The position numbers and the translations under genes are program-made. A stretch of 53,987 nt of DNA, taken from contig QHXW01000230.1 of the NCBI GenBank assembly GCA_003223115.1, forward strand, positions 1 through 53,987, in the 5' to 3' direction. Origin of the DNA: Acidobacteriota bacterium (lineage in GTDB: Bacteria; Acidobacteriota; Terriglobia; Bryobacterales; Bryobacteraceae). Shown here piece after piece: positions 37,158-46,611 of the stretch (position 1 is the first letter of the stretch; each line of letters starts with the position of its first letter). Under the pieces are notes generated by a model, which was not told where the DNA came from, ran no database searches, and worked only from the letters and a program-made list of their open reading frames with translations.

Positions 37158-37243
37158 ATCAATGACGGACGGCGGGTGCATCAATCCGGATTTCTGGCAT
37201 ACTTCAATTAGCCGAAAGGCATCGCGCCGGAGAAAGGGCTGTC

Positions 37244-37432
37244 ATAACAATCGACGAACGCCTGGAACGCCTCGCTGAACGGCATGAAGCCCTGATCAAC
37301 ACGGTCGAATTGACGGCTATCGAGAACGCGCACCGCGACAGACGCATGGGTGAAATCATGGAGGGCATCGTGCGGCTGTCGCCTGTCGCCGAGATTCGCG
37401 AGCAGTGCATCAGCCGGCTGGAAAGTGACTAA
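37244..37432 (+). CDS. Short Solibacter-type protein, ATA start (possibly decayed)
   Basis: A 62-residue helical protein reading ITIDERLERLAERHEALINT at its start. I recall many short acidobacterial proteins beginning MTIDERLE.L.ERHEAL; here the first codon is ATA rather than ATG, and no usual start codon lies in frame before it. GGAGAAAGG sits eight bases ahead. The later part (EQCISRLESD) has drifted from the family's common coiled-coil. It is either an ATA-started gene or a recent pseudogene. Function unknown. Confidence 0.45.
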   Translation: MTIDERLERLAERHEALINTVELTAIENAHRDRRMGEIMEGIVRLSPVAEIREQCISRLESD

Positions 37433-37539
37433 AGATCTTCGCAATCCCTGCAACACCGATTGTCGATAGCCCGCTGAGAATCACGCCGGCTCACACAGCA
37501 GTCGCAATTTTGATCTGCATGTATTAACTTAGTTACCGA

Positions 37540-39102
37540 GTGTCGAAACAGGTCTATGACGTCCTGATCGTCGGCTCCGGTGCTGCGGGAGGCACTCTCG
37601 CCGCGCACCTGGCAGCCAAAGGCGTCGATGTCGGCGTGATCGAGGGCGGTCCCAAGATCGATACCCGCACCGCGTTCAACACGCACTCCATGCCTTTTGA
37701 TTTTCCGAACCGGCACATTCCCACCATGCGTCCCGGCGTCTCCGGGTTTGAATCCGAGCGCAGCCGCGGGCTCGGCGGAAAAACCATGACCTGGAACGCC
37801 GTGGCTTGGCGCTTGAGCCATCGGGATTTTAAAGGCCGATCGATTGACGGCGCAGGCGAAGACTGGCCCATCGATTACAGCGATCTCGCGCCCTATTATG
37901 ACCAGATCGAGCGCGAGGTTGGCGTCTGCGGCAATCTCGATCATCTCGAAGATCTTCCAGACGGCATCTTCCTTCCACCCGTCCCCATGAAGTGCAGCGA
38001 CATGATCGTGAGGCGCGGCGCGCGAAAGTTGGGCGTCAAAGTCATACACGTTCGCAAGGCCACGCGCAGCATCGCATCACCGCTCCGGCCCGCGTGCCAT
38101 TTCTGCGGCAACTGCATGGCCGGATGCGACGTAGTGGCGAAATACAACTCCTACGATGTCCACATGCTGCCCGCGCTCAAGACCGGTCATCTGGATTTGT
38201 TTCCGAACTCGGTGGTACGCGAAGTCATGGTCTCGAGCGAGAACCGCGCCACCGGCGTCCGCTACGTCAATCGGGAAACTCGCGCGGAGGGAGAAGTGCG
38301 CGGCCGGTCCGTAGTAGTCGCCTGCGCCTGCGTGCAAAGCGTGGCACTGCTAATGATGTCCAAATCGCAGCGTTATCCTACGGGTCTCGCTAATTCGAGC
38401 GGCGAACTGGGCCGCAATTTCATTCCGCATTTCACCGGCGGCGTCGAGGTGTTCCTGAAAGATCTCATGGCGCAGCCCACCACCGACGATGAAGGCTTTC
38501 TCGACCACGCCTATGTTCCCTCGTTCATGCATACACGCAAGCGTGACTTCGCGCGCAGCTTCGGCGTTCAGTTCGGTTACCAGAATCGCCGCTCGGTAGG
38601 ATGGGCGCGCTCCATGCCCGGATTCGGTAAGGCGTACAAGCAATCGGTCAAGGACCGCTATCCCGCCTTTCTGGTCTTCTCCCCCTACGGAGAAATGTTG
38701 CCGAACAAACAGAGCTTCATCGATTTGGACCTGAATAAGCTCGACGCTTACGGGCTCCCCATGGCTCGCCGGCACGTGGCCTGGGGAGAAAACGATAGGA
38801 AGATTTTCCGGGAAATGACTCGCTGGTCGCGCGACATCTTGGAGGCCGCGGGCGCTGAATTTCAAAACGTGGACAATGAACCCGCCACCAACCATGAATT
38901 GGGCGGCTGCCGCATGGGCATAGACTCGCGCACATCCGTAGTCAACGCCGACTGCCGGACGCACGACGTGCCGAACCTCTACGTGGTGGACGGCAGCGTG
39001 TTTCCCTCAGCCTCGGAAAAAAATCCGACTCACACCATCATGGCGCTCGCGGCGCGTGTGGCTGACTACATCGTTGAAACTCTGCGCAAAGGAGAAATGT
39101 AA
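37540..39102 (+). CDS. GMC-family oxidoreductase (gluconate-2-dehydrogenase-like FAD subunit)
   Basis: A 520-residue FAD enzyme started by GTG 37540. VLIVGSGAAGGTLAAHLA binds FAD; GLGGKTMTWNAVAWRL is a GMC signature; CHFCGNCMAGCD is a cysteine cluster seen in this subfamily; the end reads VVDGSVFPSASEKNPTHTIMALA with the His/Asn pair. It is followed three bases on by a gluconate 2-dehydrogenase subunit 3-like gene. The membrane-bound enzymes of this kind oxidise sugars or sugar acids and pass electrons to a cytochrome c subunit, which is not found here. Confidence 0.88.
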   Translation: MSKQVYDVLIVGSGAAGGTLAAHLAAKGVDVGVIEGGPKIDTRTAFNTHSMPFDFPNRHIPTMRPGVSGFESERSRGLGGKTMTWNAVAWRLSHRDFKGRSIDGAGEDWPIDYSDLAPYYDQIEREVGVCGNLDHLEDLPDGIFLPPVPMKCSDMIVRRGARKLGVKVIHVRKATRSIASPLRPACHFCGNCMAGCDVVAKYNSYDVHMLPALKTGHLDLFPNSVVREVMVSSENRATGVRYVNRETRAEGEVRGRSVVVACACVQSVALLMMSKSQRYPTGLANSSGELGRNFIPHFTGGVEVFLKDLMAQPTTDDEGFLDHAYVPSFMHTRKRDFARSFGVQFGYQNRRSVGWARSMPGFGKAYKQSVKDRYPAFLVFSPYGEMLPNKQSFIDLDLNKLDAYGLPMARRHVAWGENDRKIFREMTRWSRDILEAAGAEFQNVDNEPATNHELGGCRMGIDSRTSVVNADCRTHDVPNLYVVDGSVFPSASEKNPTHTIMALAARVADYIVETLRKGEM

Positions 39103-39105
39103 CCA

Positions 39106-39693
39106 ATGGCGACCCGGCGAGATACGCTCAAAATCATCGGCGCGATCGGTTCGACCTGCGCCTTTCCCTTCTCCGCGAATGACCTTTACGGGCAGCAGGA
39201 GCACCATCACCACCCGCCAGCCTCGACACCGGTTCAGCCCGCCCGCGGTCCCTACAACCCAAAGTTCTTCACCACGCGCGAGTTTGAAACCGTTTCGCGC
39301 ATCGCCGATTTGATTATTCCTCCGACAGACACGCCAGGCGCCGTAGCCGCCGGTGTGCCCGAGTACATCGATTATGTAGTGAGCAACAACCGGCAGCATG
39401 AGAAGCCCATGCGCCAGGGAATCAAGTGGCTGCATCATCAGGCTCGCAAGCGTCACCATAAGCGGTTTGTCGAACTCGCCGAGGAGCAGCAGATCGAGCT
39501 GCTCGCGCCTCTCAGCGACGCCGTGGATCGCAACGAAATGAAGACTGAATGCCAGCGCTTCTTCCGCACCATCAAGAGCATGACCGCCGACGGCTACTAC
39601 ACTTCGCCCATCGGCTTGGTGCAAGAGTTGGGCTACAAGGGCAATACCGTTCTCGCGTCGTTTCCCGAGTGCGATCATCCCGAGCACCAGTAG
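39106..39693 (+). CDS. Gluconate 2-dehydrogenase subunit 3-like protein, exported
   Basis: A 195-residue protein with a Tat-like leader (MATRRDTLKIIGAIGSTCAF) and a His-rich segment (QEHHHHPP). The domain with FFTTREFETVSRIADLIIPPTD matches the small subunit of gluconate dehydrogenases, which helps export and assembly of the FAD subunit. It follows the GMC gene at a 3-base gap. Confidence 0.88.
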   Translation: MATRRDTLKIIGAIGSTCAFPFSANDLYGQQEHHHHPPASTPVQPARGPYNPKFFTTREFETVSRIADLIIPPTDTPGAVAAGVPEYIDYVVSNNRQHEKPMRQGIKWLHHQARKRHHKRFVELAEEQQIELLAPLSDAVDRNEMKTECQRFFRTIKSMTADGYYTSPIGLVQELGYKGNTVLASFPECDHPEHQ

Positions 39694-39746
39694 AATAGTC
39701 TGCGCCAACTGCAGGCAGGAACGCCGATTCCACGTATAATCTCAAC

Positions 39747-40946
39747 ATGCCTACGAATATTGGCCGCCGGGAACTTCTTCGCGGAGCCAGCGCTCTCACG
39801 GCGCTGTCGTATTCTCGCGTGATTGGCGCGAACGATAAGATTCAACTGGGCGTGATTGGCTGCGGCGAGCGCGGCCGCCACGATATGTCGCAGTTCCAGA
39901 TGAACTTGTCCGTCGCCGTGACGGCGGTCTGCGATATCTACGGCCAGCACATCGACAAAGCCCAGAAAGAGGCGCCGCACGCCAAGGGCTTCAGCGACCA
40001 TCGCAAACTCCTCGAGATGAAAGAGGTGGATGCGGTTCTGATCGCCACGCCCGACCACTGGCACGCTGCCACCGCCATTGATGCGCTCAGCTCCGGACGC
40101 GATGTGTACGTCGAAAAGCCCCTCACGCTCAAAATCGATGAAGGCCCGCCCATCGTCAAGGCCGCGCGCGTCAACGAACGCATCTGCCAGGTGGGCATGC
40201 AGCAACGTTCTGGCATTCATTACCTGCGCGCGAAGCGCGAGTATTTTGACAGCGGCCGCCTGGGCAAGATCACGTTGGCGCGCACGTGGTGGCACGGCAA
40301 CTCGTATCACCTCCGCAAGGCGCCCGACTATCTCCAGCAGAAGCCCTCAAATCTCGATTGGGCCCGTTATCTCGGACCGGTGAAGTGGCGCGATTACGAT
40401 CCGCAGCAGTATTGGAATTTCCGCGGGTATCTCGATTTCGGCGGCGGACAGGTTACAGATCTGTTCACGCACTGGATCGATGTGGTCCACATGTTTATGG
40501 GTCAGGAAATTCCCAAATCCGCGGCGGCCGCCGGCGGCATCTACAACTATAAGGACGGCCGCACCGCGCCCGACACCATCAACGTGCTGCTCGAATATCC
40601 GGCGGACTTTACCGCCACTTTCGAAGCCACACTGGTCCCCGGCATCAGGGGAGCGGCGGTCGAAATGTGCGGCACCGAAGGGCGGCTCTACATAGATCGC
40701 GAGCATTACGAATTCTACCCGGTTGGCAAGAATGCGCAACCGGAAATCGTGAAGGCCGAGCCGCATGACATGACGCTCGACCATGTCAATAATTTTCTCG
40801 ATTGCGTGCGTACGCGGAAACTTCCCAATGGCGACGTGCTCATCGGCCACCGCTCGGCGCAGGCCTCGCACCTGGGCAACATCGCTTACGTGGAGAAGCG
40901 CCGCATTGATTTCGACTCCCTGCGCGAAGAGATTTTGCCGTTCTAA
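39747..40946 (+). CDS. Gfo/Idh/MocA-family oxidoreductase, exported
   Basis: A 399-residue protein with a Tat-like leader (NIGRRELLRGASALTALSYS). LGVIGCGERGRHD binds NAD(P), EKPLTLKID is the family's Lys-Pro motif, and the beta-sheet domain follows (QYWNFRGYLDFGGGQVTDLFTHWIDVVHMF). Secreted members of this family are abundant in Acidobacteria and act on sugars. It lies 53 bases after the GMC unit and may share a pathway. Confidence 0.88.
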   Translation: MPTNIGRRELLRGASALTALSYSRVIGANDKIQLGVIGCGERGRHDMSQFQMNLSVAVTAVCDIYGQHIDKAQKEAPHAKGFSDHRKLLEMKEVDAVLIATPDHWHAATAIDALSSGRDVYVEKPLTLKIDEGPPIVKAARVNERICQVGMQQRSGIHYLRAKREYFDSGRLGKITLARTWWHGNSYHLRKAPDYLQQKPSNLDWARYLGPVKWRDYDPQQYWNFRGYLDFGGGQVTDLFTHWIDVVHMFMGQEIPKSAAAAGGIYNYKDGRTAPDTINVLLEYPADFTATFEATLVPGIRGAAVEMCGTEGRLYIDREHYEFYPVGKNAQPEIVKAEPHDMTLDHVNNFLDCVRTRKLPNGDVLIGHRSAQASHLGNIAYVEKRRIDFDSLREEILPF

Positions 40947-41039
40947 GGCCTTCGGCCGCAATGCAGGCGGGTCACGGATGCTATACTGTTGGGTGAAGTC
41001 CTGCTCGACTAATCACACAATTCTGGAGTATCTGGTCTC

Positions 41040-41597
41040 ATGATTGCCTCAACACAAATGCGTCCGGGAATGGTCATCAAATTCAACAACGATCTGTTTT
41101 CCATCTTCAGCGTGAATCACCGGACGCCCGGAAACCTGCGCGGGTTCGTACAGGCTAAAATGCGCAACCTGCGCAGCGGGACCATGATGGAGCACCGGTT
41201 TTCGTCGGAAGATCGCGTAGAGCGCGCCATGCTGGCTGAGCAGGAGATGGAGTATCTGTACGACGACGGCGAGTACTACTACTTCATGAACACCGAGAAT
41301 TACGAGCAGATGCACCTGATGAAGGACATCCTAGGTGACGGCGTCAGTTACCTGGTTCCGCAATTACGCGTCAAAGTCGAGTTCTACGAGGGCAAGCCCA
41401 TCAGCGTCGAGCTTCCGCCCACCGTGGACCTGACCGTGGTCGAGACCGAGCCTGGCATGAAAGGCGCGAGCGTCTCGAACGTCACCAAACCCGCCAAGAC
41501 CGAAACCGGCCTCGTGGTACAGGTGCCGCCGTTCATCGCCGAGGGCGAAAAAATCCGCGTGAATACCGCCGAAGGCACTTACCAGGAACGCGCCTAG
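41040..41597 (+). CDS. efp: Elongation factor P
   Basis: A 185-residue protein with three beta-barrel domains. It helps ribosomes through poly-proline. The tip loop of domain I reads [10 protein letters not shown]: where most bacteria have a modifiable Lys or Arg at position 32 (counting from this start) there is Asn, with Arg at 34. The rest, including [12 protein letters not shown] and the C-terminal [15 protein letters not shown], is canonical. An upstream leader gap of 90 bases separates it from the Gfo/Idh gene. Confidence 0.96.
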   Translation: MIASTQMRPGMVIKFNNDLFSIFSVNHRTPGNLRGFVQAKMRNLRSGTMMEHRFSSEDRVERAMLAEQEMEYLYDDGEYYYFMNTENYEQMHLMKDILGDGVSYLVPQLRVKVEFYEGKPISVELPPTVDLTVVETEPGMKGASVSNVTKPAKTETGLVVQVPPFIAEGEKIRVNTAEGTYQERA

Positions 41598-41665
41598 CAC
41601 TTGTGTCTGGCCGCGACCGTCAGCGAGCGGGTGTTGTTGTGACCGTGCTCCAACCTGCCCAATCT

Positions 41666-43003
41666 TCACTGCACCAGCGCCTTAAGTGCCCGCGCCAGGT
41701 CTTCCTGTTCTTCCTCGAATACTGTACGTAAATCTAGCACCAACCGGTCGTGGTCAATGCGCGCAATCACCGGCGGTTCTCCCAGCCGCAATTGCCGCTC
41801 GGCGGCCACAGGGTTCTGATGCTCCAGCACAATCAGGCACGTCGGAATGGATTGCTCAGGGGTTGAGCCGCCGCCGATCACGGAATGTCCCGGCTCGAGC
41901 CTGGCGTGGAGCGACGGCACTTGCTCCATCAGCCCCTCGGCCCTGCGGTGAATCTGCTCGGCGCTCGCACGGATCATTTCGAGCGCGGGAACGCGATCGA
42001 CCTGCTCGAGCACCACAGCCCGCAAGGTATTTTCGAGGACCTGATAAATCAGCTTGTCCAGCCTGAGCGCGCGGAACATGGGATTTCGCCGCAGCCGCCC
42101 GACAAGGTCAGGCCGGCCCGCGAGAATGCCTGCCTGTGGACCGCCCAGCAGCTTGTCGCCGCTGAATGAAACCAGATCGGCGCCGGCGCGCAGGCTGTCC
42201 TGGACCAGCGGCTCATTGATGCCCTGCGCCTTCAGGTCCACCACGCAGCCGCTGCCGAGATCTTCATACACCGGGATTCCGCGCTCTTTTCCCAAAGCCG
42301 CAATTTCCCGCAGCTCCGGCCGCGCCGTGAATCCCTGAATACGGAAATTGCTGGGATGTACGCGCAGCAACAGCCGCGTACGCTCGTTGATGGCGACGCG
42401 ATAGTCGTTGATGTGGGTCTTGTTGGTCGTGCCGATCTCGCGCAGAATAGCGCCCGAGCGCTGCATGACCTCGGGGATGCGGAAGCCGTCTCCGATCTCG
42501 ATCAGCTCGCCGCGCGATACGATCACTTCGTAGCCCGCTGCAAGTTCGTTGAGCGCCAGGTAAATAGCGGCGGCGTTATTGTTTACGGCAATTCCCGGCT
42601 GGCCGAGCAAGCGTTCGAGCAGTGCGCCCGCGTGCACGTCGCGCTTCCCGCGGTTGCCAGTCAACAGATCGTATTCGAGATTGGAATATCCCGGAATGGG
42701 CGTGAGAAGGCCCAAGGGAGCCCGTCCCAGATTGGTGTGCAGCACCACGCCCGTGGCGTTGATGACGCGGCGTAGCGAGGGGCGCGCCAGCGTTTCGAGC
42801 GCGTGCCTCACCTCCGCTTCGATCGCCGGCCCGTTCCCTCCGCCCTCTGTTGCGCCCGAGCGAATGTCCGTCCGGCGGGAGTTCAGCACCCGGCGCACCT
42901 CGGCCACCACCAGCTCATGCGGATAGCGCTCCACCACCGGGCCGAGGCGTTCCACCACGTCGTGTACGGAGGGTAAACCGCGCAGTTTTTCGGTCCCGGC
43001 CAC
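41666..43003 (-). CDS. selA: L-seryl-tRNA(Sec) selenium transferase
   Basis: A PLP enzyme of the selenocysteine pathway, about 445 residues from GTG 43003; the frame extends to 43111. RVINATGVVLHTNLGRAPL and SFSGDKLLGGPQAGIL (Schiff-base Lys) are decisive, as is TTNKTHINDYRVAI. The start is uncertain: 43003 (FVAGTEKLRGLPS) has no clear ribosome site, and a longer start would overlap the divergent AbrB gene. selB, selC and selD are not in this window. Confidence 0.93.
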   Translation of the reverse strand: MAGTEKLRGLPSVHDVVERLGPVVERYPHELVVAEVRRVLNSRRTDIRSGATEGGGNGPAIEAEVRHALETLARPSLRRVINATGVVLHTNLGRAPLGLLTPIPGYSNLEYDLLTGNRGKRDVHAGALLERLLGQPGIAVNNNAAAIYLALNELAAGYEVIVSRGELIEIGDGFRIPEVMQRSGAILREIGTTNKTHINDYRVAINERTRLLLRVHPSNFRIQGFTARPELREIAALGKERGIPVYEDLGSGCVVDLKAQGINEPLVQDSLRAGADLVSFSGDKLLGGPQAGILAGRPDLVGRLRRNPMFRALRLDKLIYQVLENTLRAVVLEQVDRVPALEMIRASAEQIHRRAEGLMEQVPSLHARLEPGHSVIGGGSTPEQSIPTCLIVLEHQNPVAAERQLRLGEPPVIARIDHDRLVLDLRTVFEEEQEDLARALKALVQ

Positions 43004-43085
43004 GAAATTGATGGTACTGGGATGCGCCGCTTCCCGTCCATTGCCAGCCGCTTTACAAAATGACAAAATGTAAAGGAGGCAGCAT

Positions 43086-43304
43086 ATGGCCGAGGCAAAA
43101 CTCTCGAGCAAGAATCAGATTGTCATCCCGCTCGAGGCCCGCAAAGCGCTGGGCCTGAAACCCGGCGACAAACTCCTCATCGTGCCGCGTGGCGAGACCC
43201 TGATTATCATGCGCAAGCCGAAGAATTATGCAAAAGCCATCATCGGCATGGCCAAGGATATGTATTCTCCCGATTATCTGGAACGCGAACGAGAAAGCTG
43301 GTAG
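43086..43304 (+). CDS. AbrB/MazE-like antitoxin
   Basis: A 72-residue SpoVT-AbrB swapped-hairpin protein: KLSSKNQIVIPLEARKALGL, GDKLLIVPRGETLIIMRKP, and an acidic tail for toxin binding. It overlaps the PIN toxin gene by one base (TAGTG). It would also repress the operon. Confidence 0.88.
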   Translation: MAEAKLSSKNQIVIPLEARKALGLKPGDKLLIVPRGETLIIMRKPKNYAKAIIGMAKDMYSPDYLERERESW

Positions 43305-43756
43305 TGAGCGCACACGTAATCGATGCCCTCCTCGAGCGGCACCGCAGCATCGCTTTAGATACCAGCGTCGTCATTCACGCGGTGGAGGGCCATCCGAAGT
43401 ATCTCGAGTTATCCCACCGGATTTTCCATTGGATACAGGCTCCCGCGGGCAAGGCCGTGACCTCCACGATCACGATGACAGAAGCGCTGGTGCGGCCGTA
43501 CCGTCTGATGGATATTGAAACCGTGGATAAGTTCTACGCATTGATGCTCACGTATCCGCACCTGGATTGGATTCAGCCGACGCTCGGCATCGCCGATAGA
43601 GCTGCACAGATGCGTGCGCAATACAACCTGCGAACGCCCGATGCGCTTCAGGCCTCTACCGCCGTCACGGCCGGCGCAACCGCACTGGTCTCGAACGACG
43701 CTATTTTCCGGCGCATTCCCGACCTCGAAGTCGCAATTCTTGATGAGATGCTATGA
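43304..43756 (+). CDS. vapC: VapC-like PIN-domain toxin
   Basis: A 150-residue PIN nuclease from GTG 43304. IALDTSVVIHAVEG, TMTEALVRPY and RTPDALQAST give the acidic site, and LVSNDAIFRRI the last Asp region. It is paired with the AbrB antitoxin just upstream. The pair lies divergent to selA in a 140-base space. Confidence 0.88.
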   Translation: MSAHVIDALLERHRSIALDTSVVIHAVEGHPKYLELSHRIFHWIQAPAGKAVTSTITMTEALVRPYRLMDIETVDKFYALMLTYPHLDWIQPTLGIADRAAQMRAQYNLRTPDALQASTAVTAGATALVSNDAIFRRIPDLEVAILDEML

Positions 43757-43788
43757 TAATCTTGACTGCTTCTGAGGTGAATCCCTGA

Positions 43789-45057
43789 TTGCCATTAGTC
43801 GATGGTTGCCGGCATGCGCTCGAAATCTCTGTCCCGTTGGAAACTGTGTCCAGCGAGACCGAGCGTGTGGTCAGCTCTTTTCAACAACGCGCTAAGCTCC
43901 CGGGTTTCCGTCCCGGTAAAGCTCCATCGGGCCTGATCCGAAAACAGTTCGAGGGCGACATCCGCCAGCAGGTGCTCGAGAACCTTGTTCCCAAGTATCT
44001 GCAGCAGGAACTCGAGAAAGAAGACCTGCACATGGTGGGCCAGCCCGATATCACCGAGGTGCACTTCGAGCACGGAGAACCGCTGCGGTTCAAGGCCGAA
44101 TTCGAAGTGCTGCCGGAGATCGAGCTGAAAGAGTACAAGGATCTCACCGTTCCCTATCAGGATCCGGAAATCCCCGATGACGATCTGAACAAGCGGCTCG
44201 AGGAGATTCGCGACCAGAAGGCCGAGTATGTCAATATCGATCCGCGTCCGGTCGCAGACGGCGATTTTGCCGTGCTGTCCATTCAAAGTGTTGCGGGCGT
44301 ACAGGGGGATCCGGTCCAACAGCAGGAAATGATGCTGCACGTCGGCGCCGAGGATACGCTCCCCGAGTTCACTAAAAATTTGCGCGGCATGTCTCCTGGA
44401 GAAGAAAAGGAGTTTGACGTCACTTATCCAGAGGATTATGGACAATCCAAGCTCGCCGGCCGCACCATCCGCTTTCACGTGCTGATCAAGGGCATTCGCA
44501 GAAAAGACCTTCCAGAGATCAATGACGAGTTCGCAAAGGATTTGGGTGATTTCCGCACAGTCGACGAGCTGCGTGAAGCTTTGCGCAAGACCATGACAGG
44601 CCAGAAGCAGATGGAGGCGCAGCGCGAGGCCAAGAACAAGCTGGTGGACACGGTGGTCGACCAGCACGATTTCCCGGTGCCCGAAGCCTTCATCGACCGG
44701 CAGATCCGCAACCGCGTGGAGCAGAGTCTACAATCGCTCGCCGCCGAGGGCGTGGACTCCAGCAAGATTCAGCTCGACTGGAAGAAGCTCAAGGACTCAC
44801 AACACGACAAAGCCCTGCGGGAAGTTAAGGCGTCGCTGCTTCTTTCAAAGATCGCCGAGCGCGAGGCCATTGACGCCACCCGCGATGAAGTGGACAAGGA
44901 AGTCGAACGCATCGCCAAGCAGCAGCGCGAGCCCTTCGCGGCCGTACGCCTGCGCTTCGAGAAAGACGGGACTTTAGGGCGGATCGCCTCCCATATCCAG
45001 ACGGAAAAGACCCTAAATTTTTTGTTCGAGCACGCCCGGAAAACCGCCGAAAGCTGA
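43789..45057 (+). CDS. tig: Trigger factor
   Basis: A 422-residue ribosome-associated chaperone. The ribosome-binding signature GFRPGKAPSGLIRKQF is present, the FKBP-like domain is around 150-245 (VADGDFAVLSIQSVAGVQG), and the C-terminal helical arms follow. The start is TTG 43789, with GAGGTGA eight bases ahead. It is followed 180 bases later by clpX. Confidence 0.95.
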   Translation: MPLVDGCRHALEISVPLETVSSETERVVSSFQQRAKLPGFRPGKAPSGLIRKQFEGDIRQQVLENLVPKYLQQELEKEDLHMVGQPDITEVHFEHGEPLRFKAEFEVLPEIELKEYKDLTVPYQDPEIPDDDLNKRLEEIRDQKAEYVNIDPRPVADGDFAVLSIQSVAGVQGDPVQQQEMMLHVGAEDTLPEFTKNLRGMSPGEEKEFDVTYPEDYGQSKLAGRTIRFHVLIKGIRRKDLPEINDEFAKDLGDFRTVDELREALRKTMTGQKQMEAQREAKNKLVDTVVDQHDFPVPEAFIDRQIRNRVEQSLQSLAAEGVDSSKIQLDWKKLKDSQHDKALREVKASLLLSKIAEREAIDATRDEVDKEVERIAKQQREPFAAVRLRFEKDGTLGRIASHIQTEKTLNFLFEHARKTAES

Positions 45058-45239
45058 ACCCTAGTCCGGGTAGGGAATTCCCCGTAACCCAAAGGTGTAA
45101 CAGAATTAATGCTATCCAAGGTTCAATTGCTTCCTGTCGCCTTTCAGGGCATAATAGGAATGGCATTTCCCATACGTGAACTGCGCCCCACTCGAAACAG
45201 GATCCGCGAGGCGCAACGGCTGCAAGAGGAGAAAAATGC

Positions 45240-46514
45240 GTGAAGCGTCCCGGATCGGATGAATCCCTGCGATGCTCTTTCTGTCATAAAAGCCAGGATG
45301 TAGTCGGAAAGCTGATCTCCTCCCCCAGCGATTACCCCCGCGCCTATATCTGCGACGAGTGCATTGCCGTCTGCAACTCCATTCTCGAAGACGACAAGGC
45401 CGAACAGCCATCGGCGACTCCGAACAAGATTCCAAAGCCTCTCGAAGTCAAAGAGTTTTTGGATCAGTACGTCATCGGCCAGGAGCCCTCGAAGAAAAAA
45501 CTGGCTGTCGCGGTTTACAACCACTGCAAACGCATCCACATGAACCGGATACGCAATAACGAAGTGGAACTGTCGAAATCCAACATCCTGCTGATTGGAC
45601 CTACCGGCACGGGCAAGACGCTGCTGGCGCAAACGCTGGCGCGCATTCTGGATGTTCCTTTCGCCATCGTGGACGCTACCACGCTGACCGAGGCCGGGTA
45701 CGTGGGCGAAGACGTCGAGAACATCATCCTGAAACTGCTGCAGGCGGCTGATGGCGACGTGCAGCGCTGCCAGCAGGGCATCATCTACATCGACGAAGTC
45801 GATAAGATCTGCCGCAAGGATGAAAATCCGTCCATCACGCGCGATGTGTCGGGCGAGGGCGTGCAGCAGGCGCTGCTGAAAATTCTGGAAGGCACCATTG
45901 CCAACGTTCCGCCGCAGGGCGGCCGCAAGCATCCGCATCAGGAATTTACACCGGTTGACACCACCAATATCCTGTTCATTTGCGGCGGAGCTTTTGTGGG
46001 CCTCGAGAAAGTGATTGGCAAGCGCGTGGGGAAAAAATCCATGGGCTTTCTGGCCGAGCAGGACAAGAGCCTGGTACGGTCCATGGCTCCCGGAAACCAG
46101 CATCGTGATATCGATTTGCTCGAGGAGGTGCAGCCCACCGATTTGATCAAGTTCGGTTTTATCCCCGAGTTCATCGGGCGCCTGCCGGTGATGGCGGTGC
46201 TGGAGGATCTGGACAAGCAGGCCCTGGTGCAGATCCTGACCAAACCCAAAAATGCGATCATCCGCCAATATCAGAAGCTGTTCGAGTTCGAGAATGTGCG
46301 CTTGAAATTCAGCGACGATGCGCTCGATGCCATCGCCGGACTAGCCATGGAACGCAAGGTGGGCGCGCGCGGCCTGCGCATGATCCTCGAAGATCTGATG
46401 CTCGATCTGATGTACTATTTGCCATCATATAAGAAGGTTCGAGAGTTCCAGGTCACCCGCGAAATGGTGCTTTCACAGAAAATCAGTCTTACATTATTAG
46501 AAAAGGCAGGTTAG
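45240..46514 (+). CDS. clpX: ATP-dependent Clp protease ATPase subunit ClpX
   Basis: A 424-residue unfoldase started by GTG 45240. The zinc-binding domain has Cys12, 15, 38 and 41 (CSFC...CDEC); Walker A GPTGTGKT (120-127), pore loop GYVGED, Walker [11 protein letters not shown], and RKHPHQE are present. It feeds substrates to ClpP, which is not between tig and clpX here. Confidence 0.97.
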   Translation: MKRPGSDESLRCSFCHKSQDVVGKLISSPSDYPRAYICDECIAVCNSILEDDKAEQPSATPNKIPKPLEVKEFLDQYVIGQEPSKKKLAVAVYNHCKRIHMNRIRNNEVELSKSNILLIGPTGTGKTLLAQTLARILDVPFAIVDATTLTEAGYVGEDVENIILKLLQAADGDVQRCQQGIIYIDEVDKICRKDENPSITRDVSGEGVQQALLKILEGTIANVPPQGGRKHPHQEFTPVDTTNILFICGGAFVGLEKVIGKRVGKKSMGFLAEQDKSLVRSMAPGNQHRDIDLLEEVQPTDLIKFGFIPEFIGRLPVMAVLEDLDKQALVQILTKPKNAIIRQYQKLFEFENVRLKFSDDALDAIAGLAMERKVGARGLRMILEDLMLDLMYYLPSYKKVREFQVTREMVLSQKISLTLLEKAG

Positions 46515-46611
46515 TGGAAACGGAGAAGCCAAAAGGGCCGAGCGGTTCGCGGTTTCCGTTCTGAGCGTCTGATCTCTGAATCCTGGTCCCTGACGGCTGA
46601 CTCCATAAATC

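Noticed and set aside
40947-41039. Short GGCC..GGCC hairpin after the Gfo/Idh gene as a terminator
   Set aside because: Stem is four pairs and no T-run follows.
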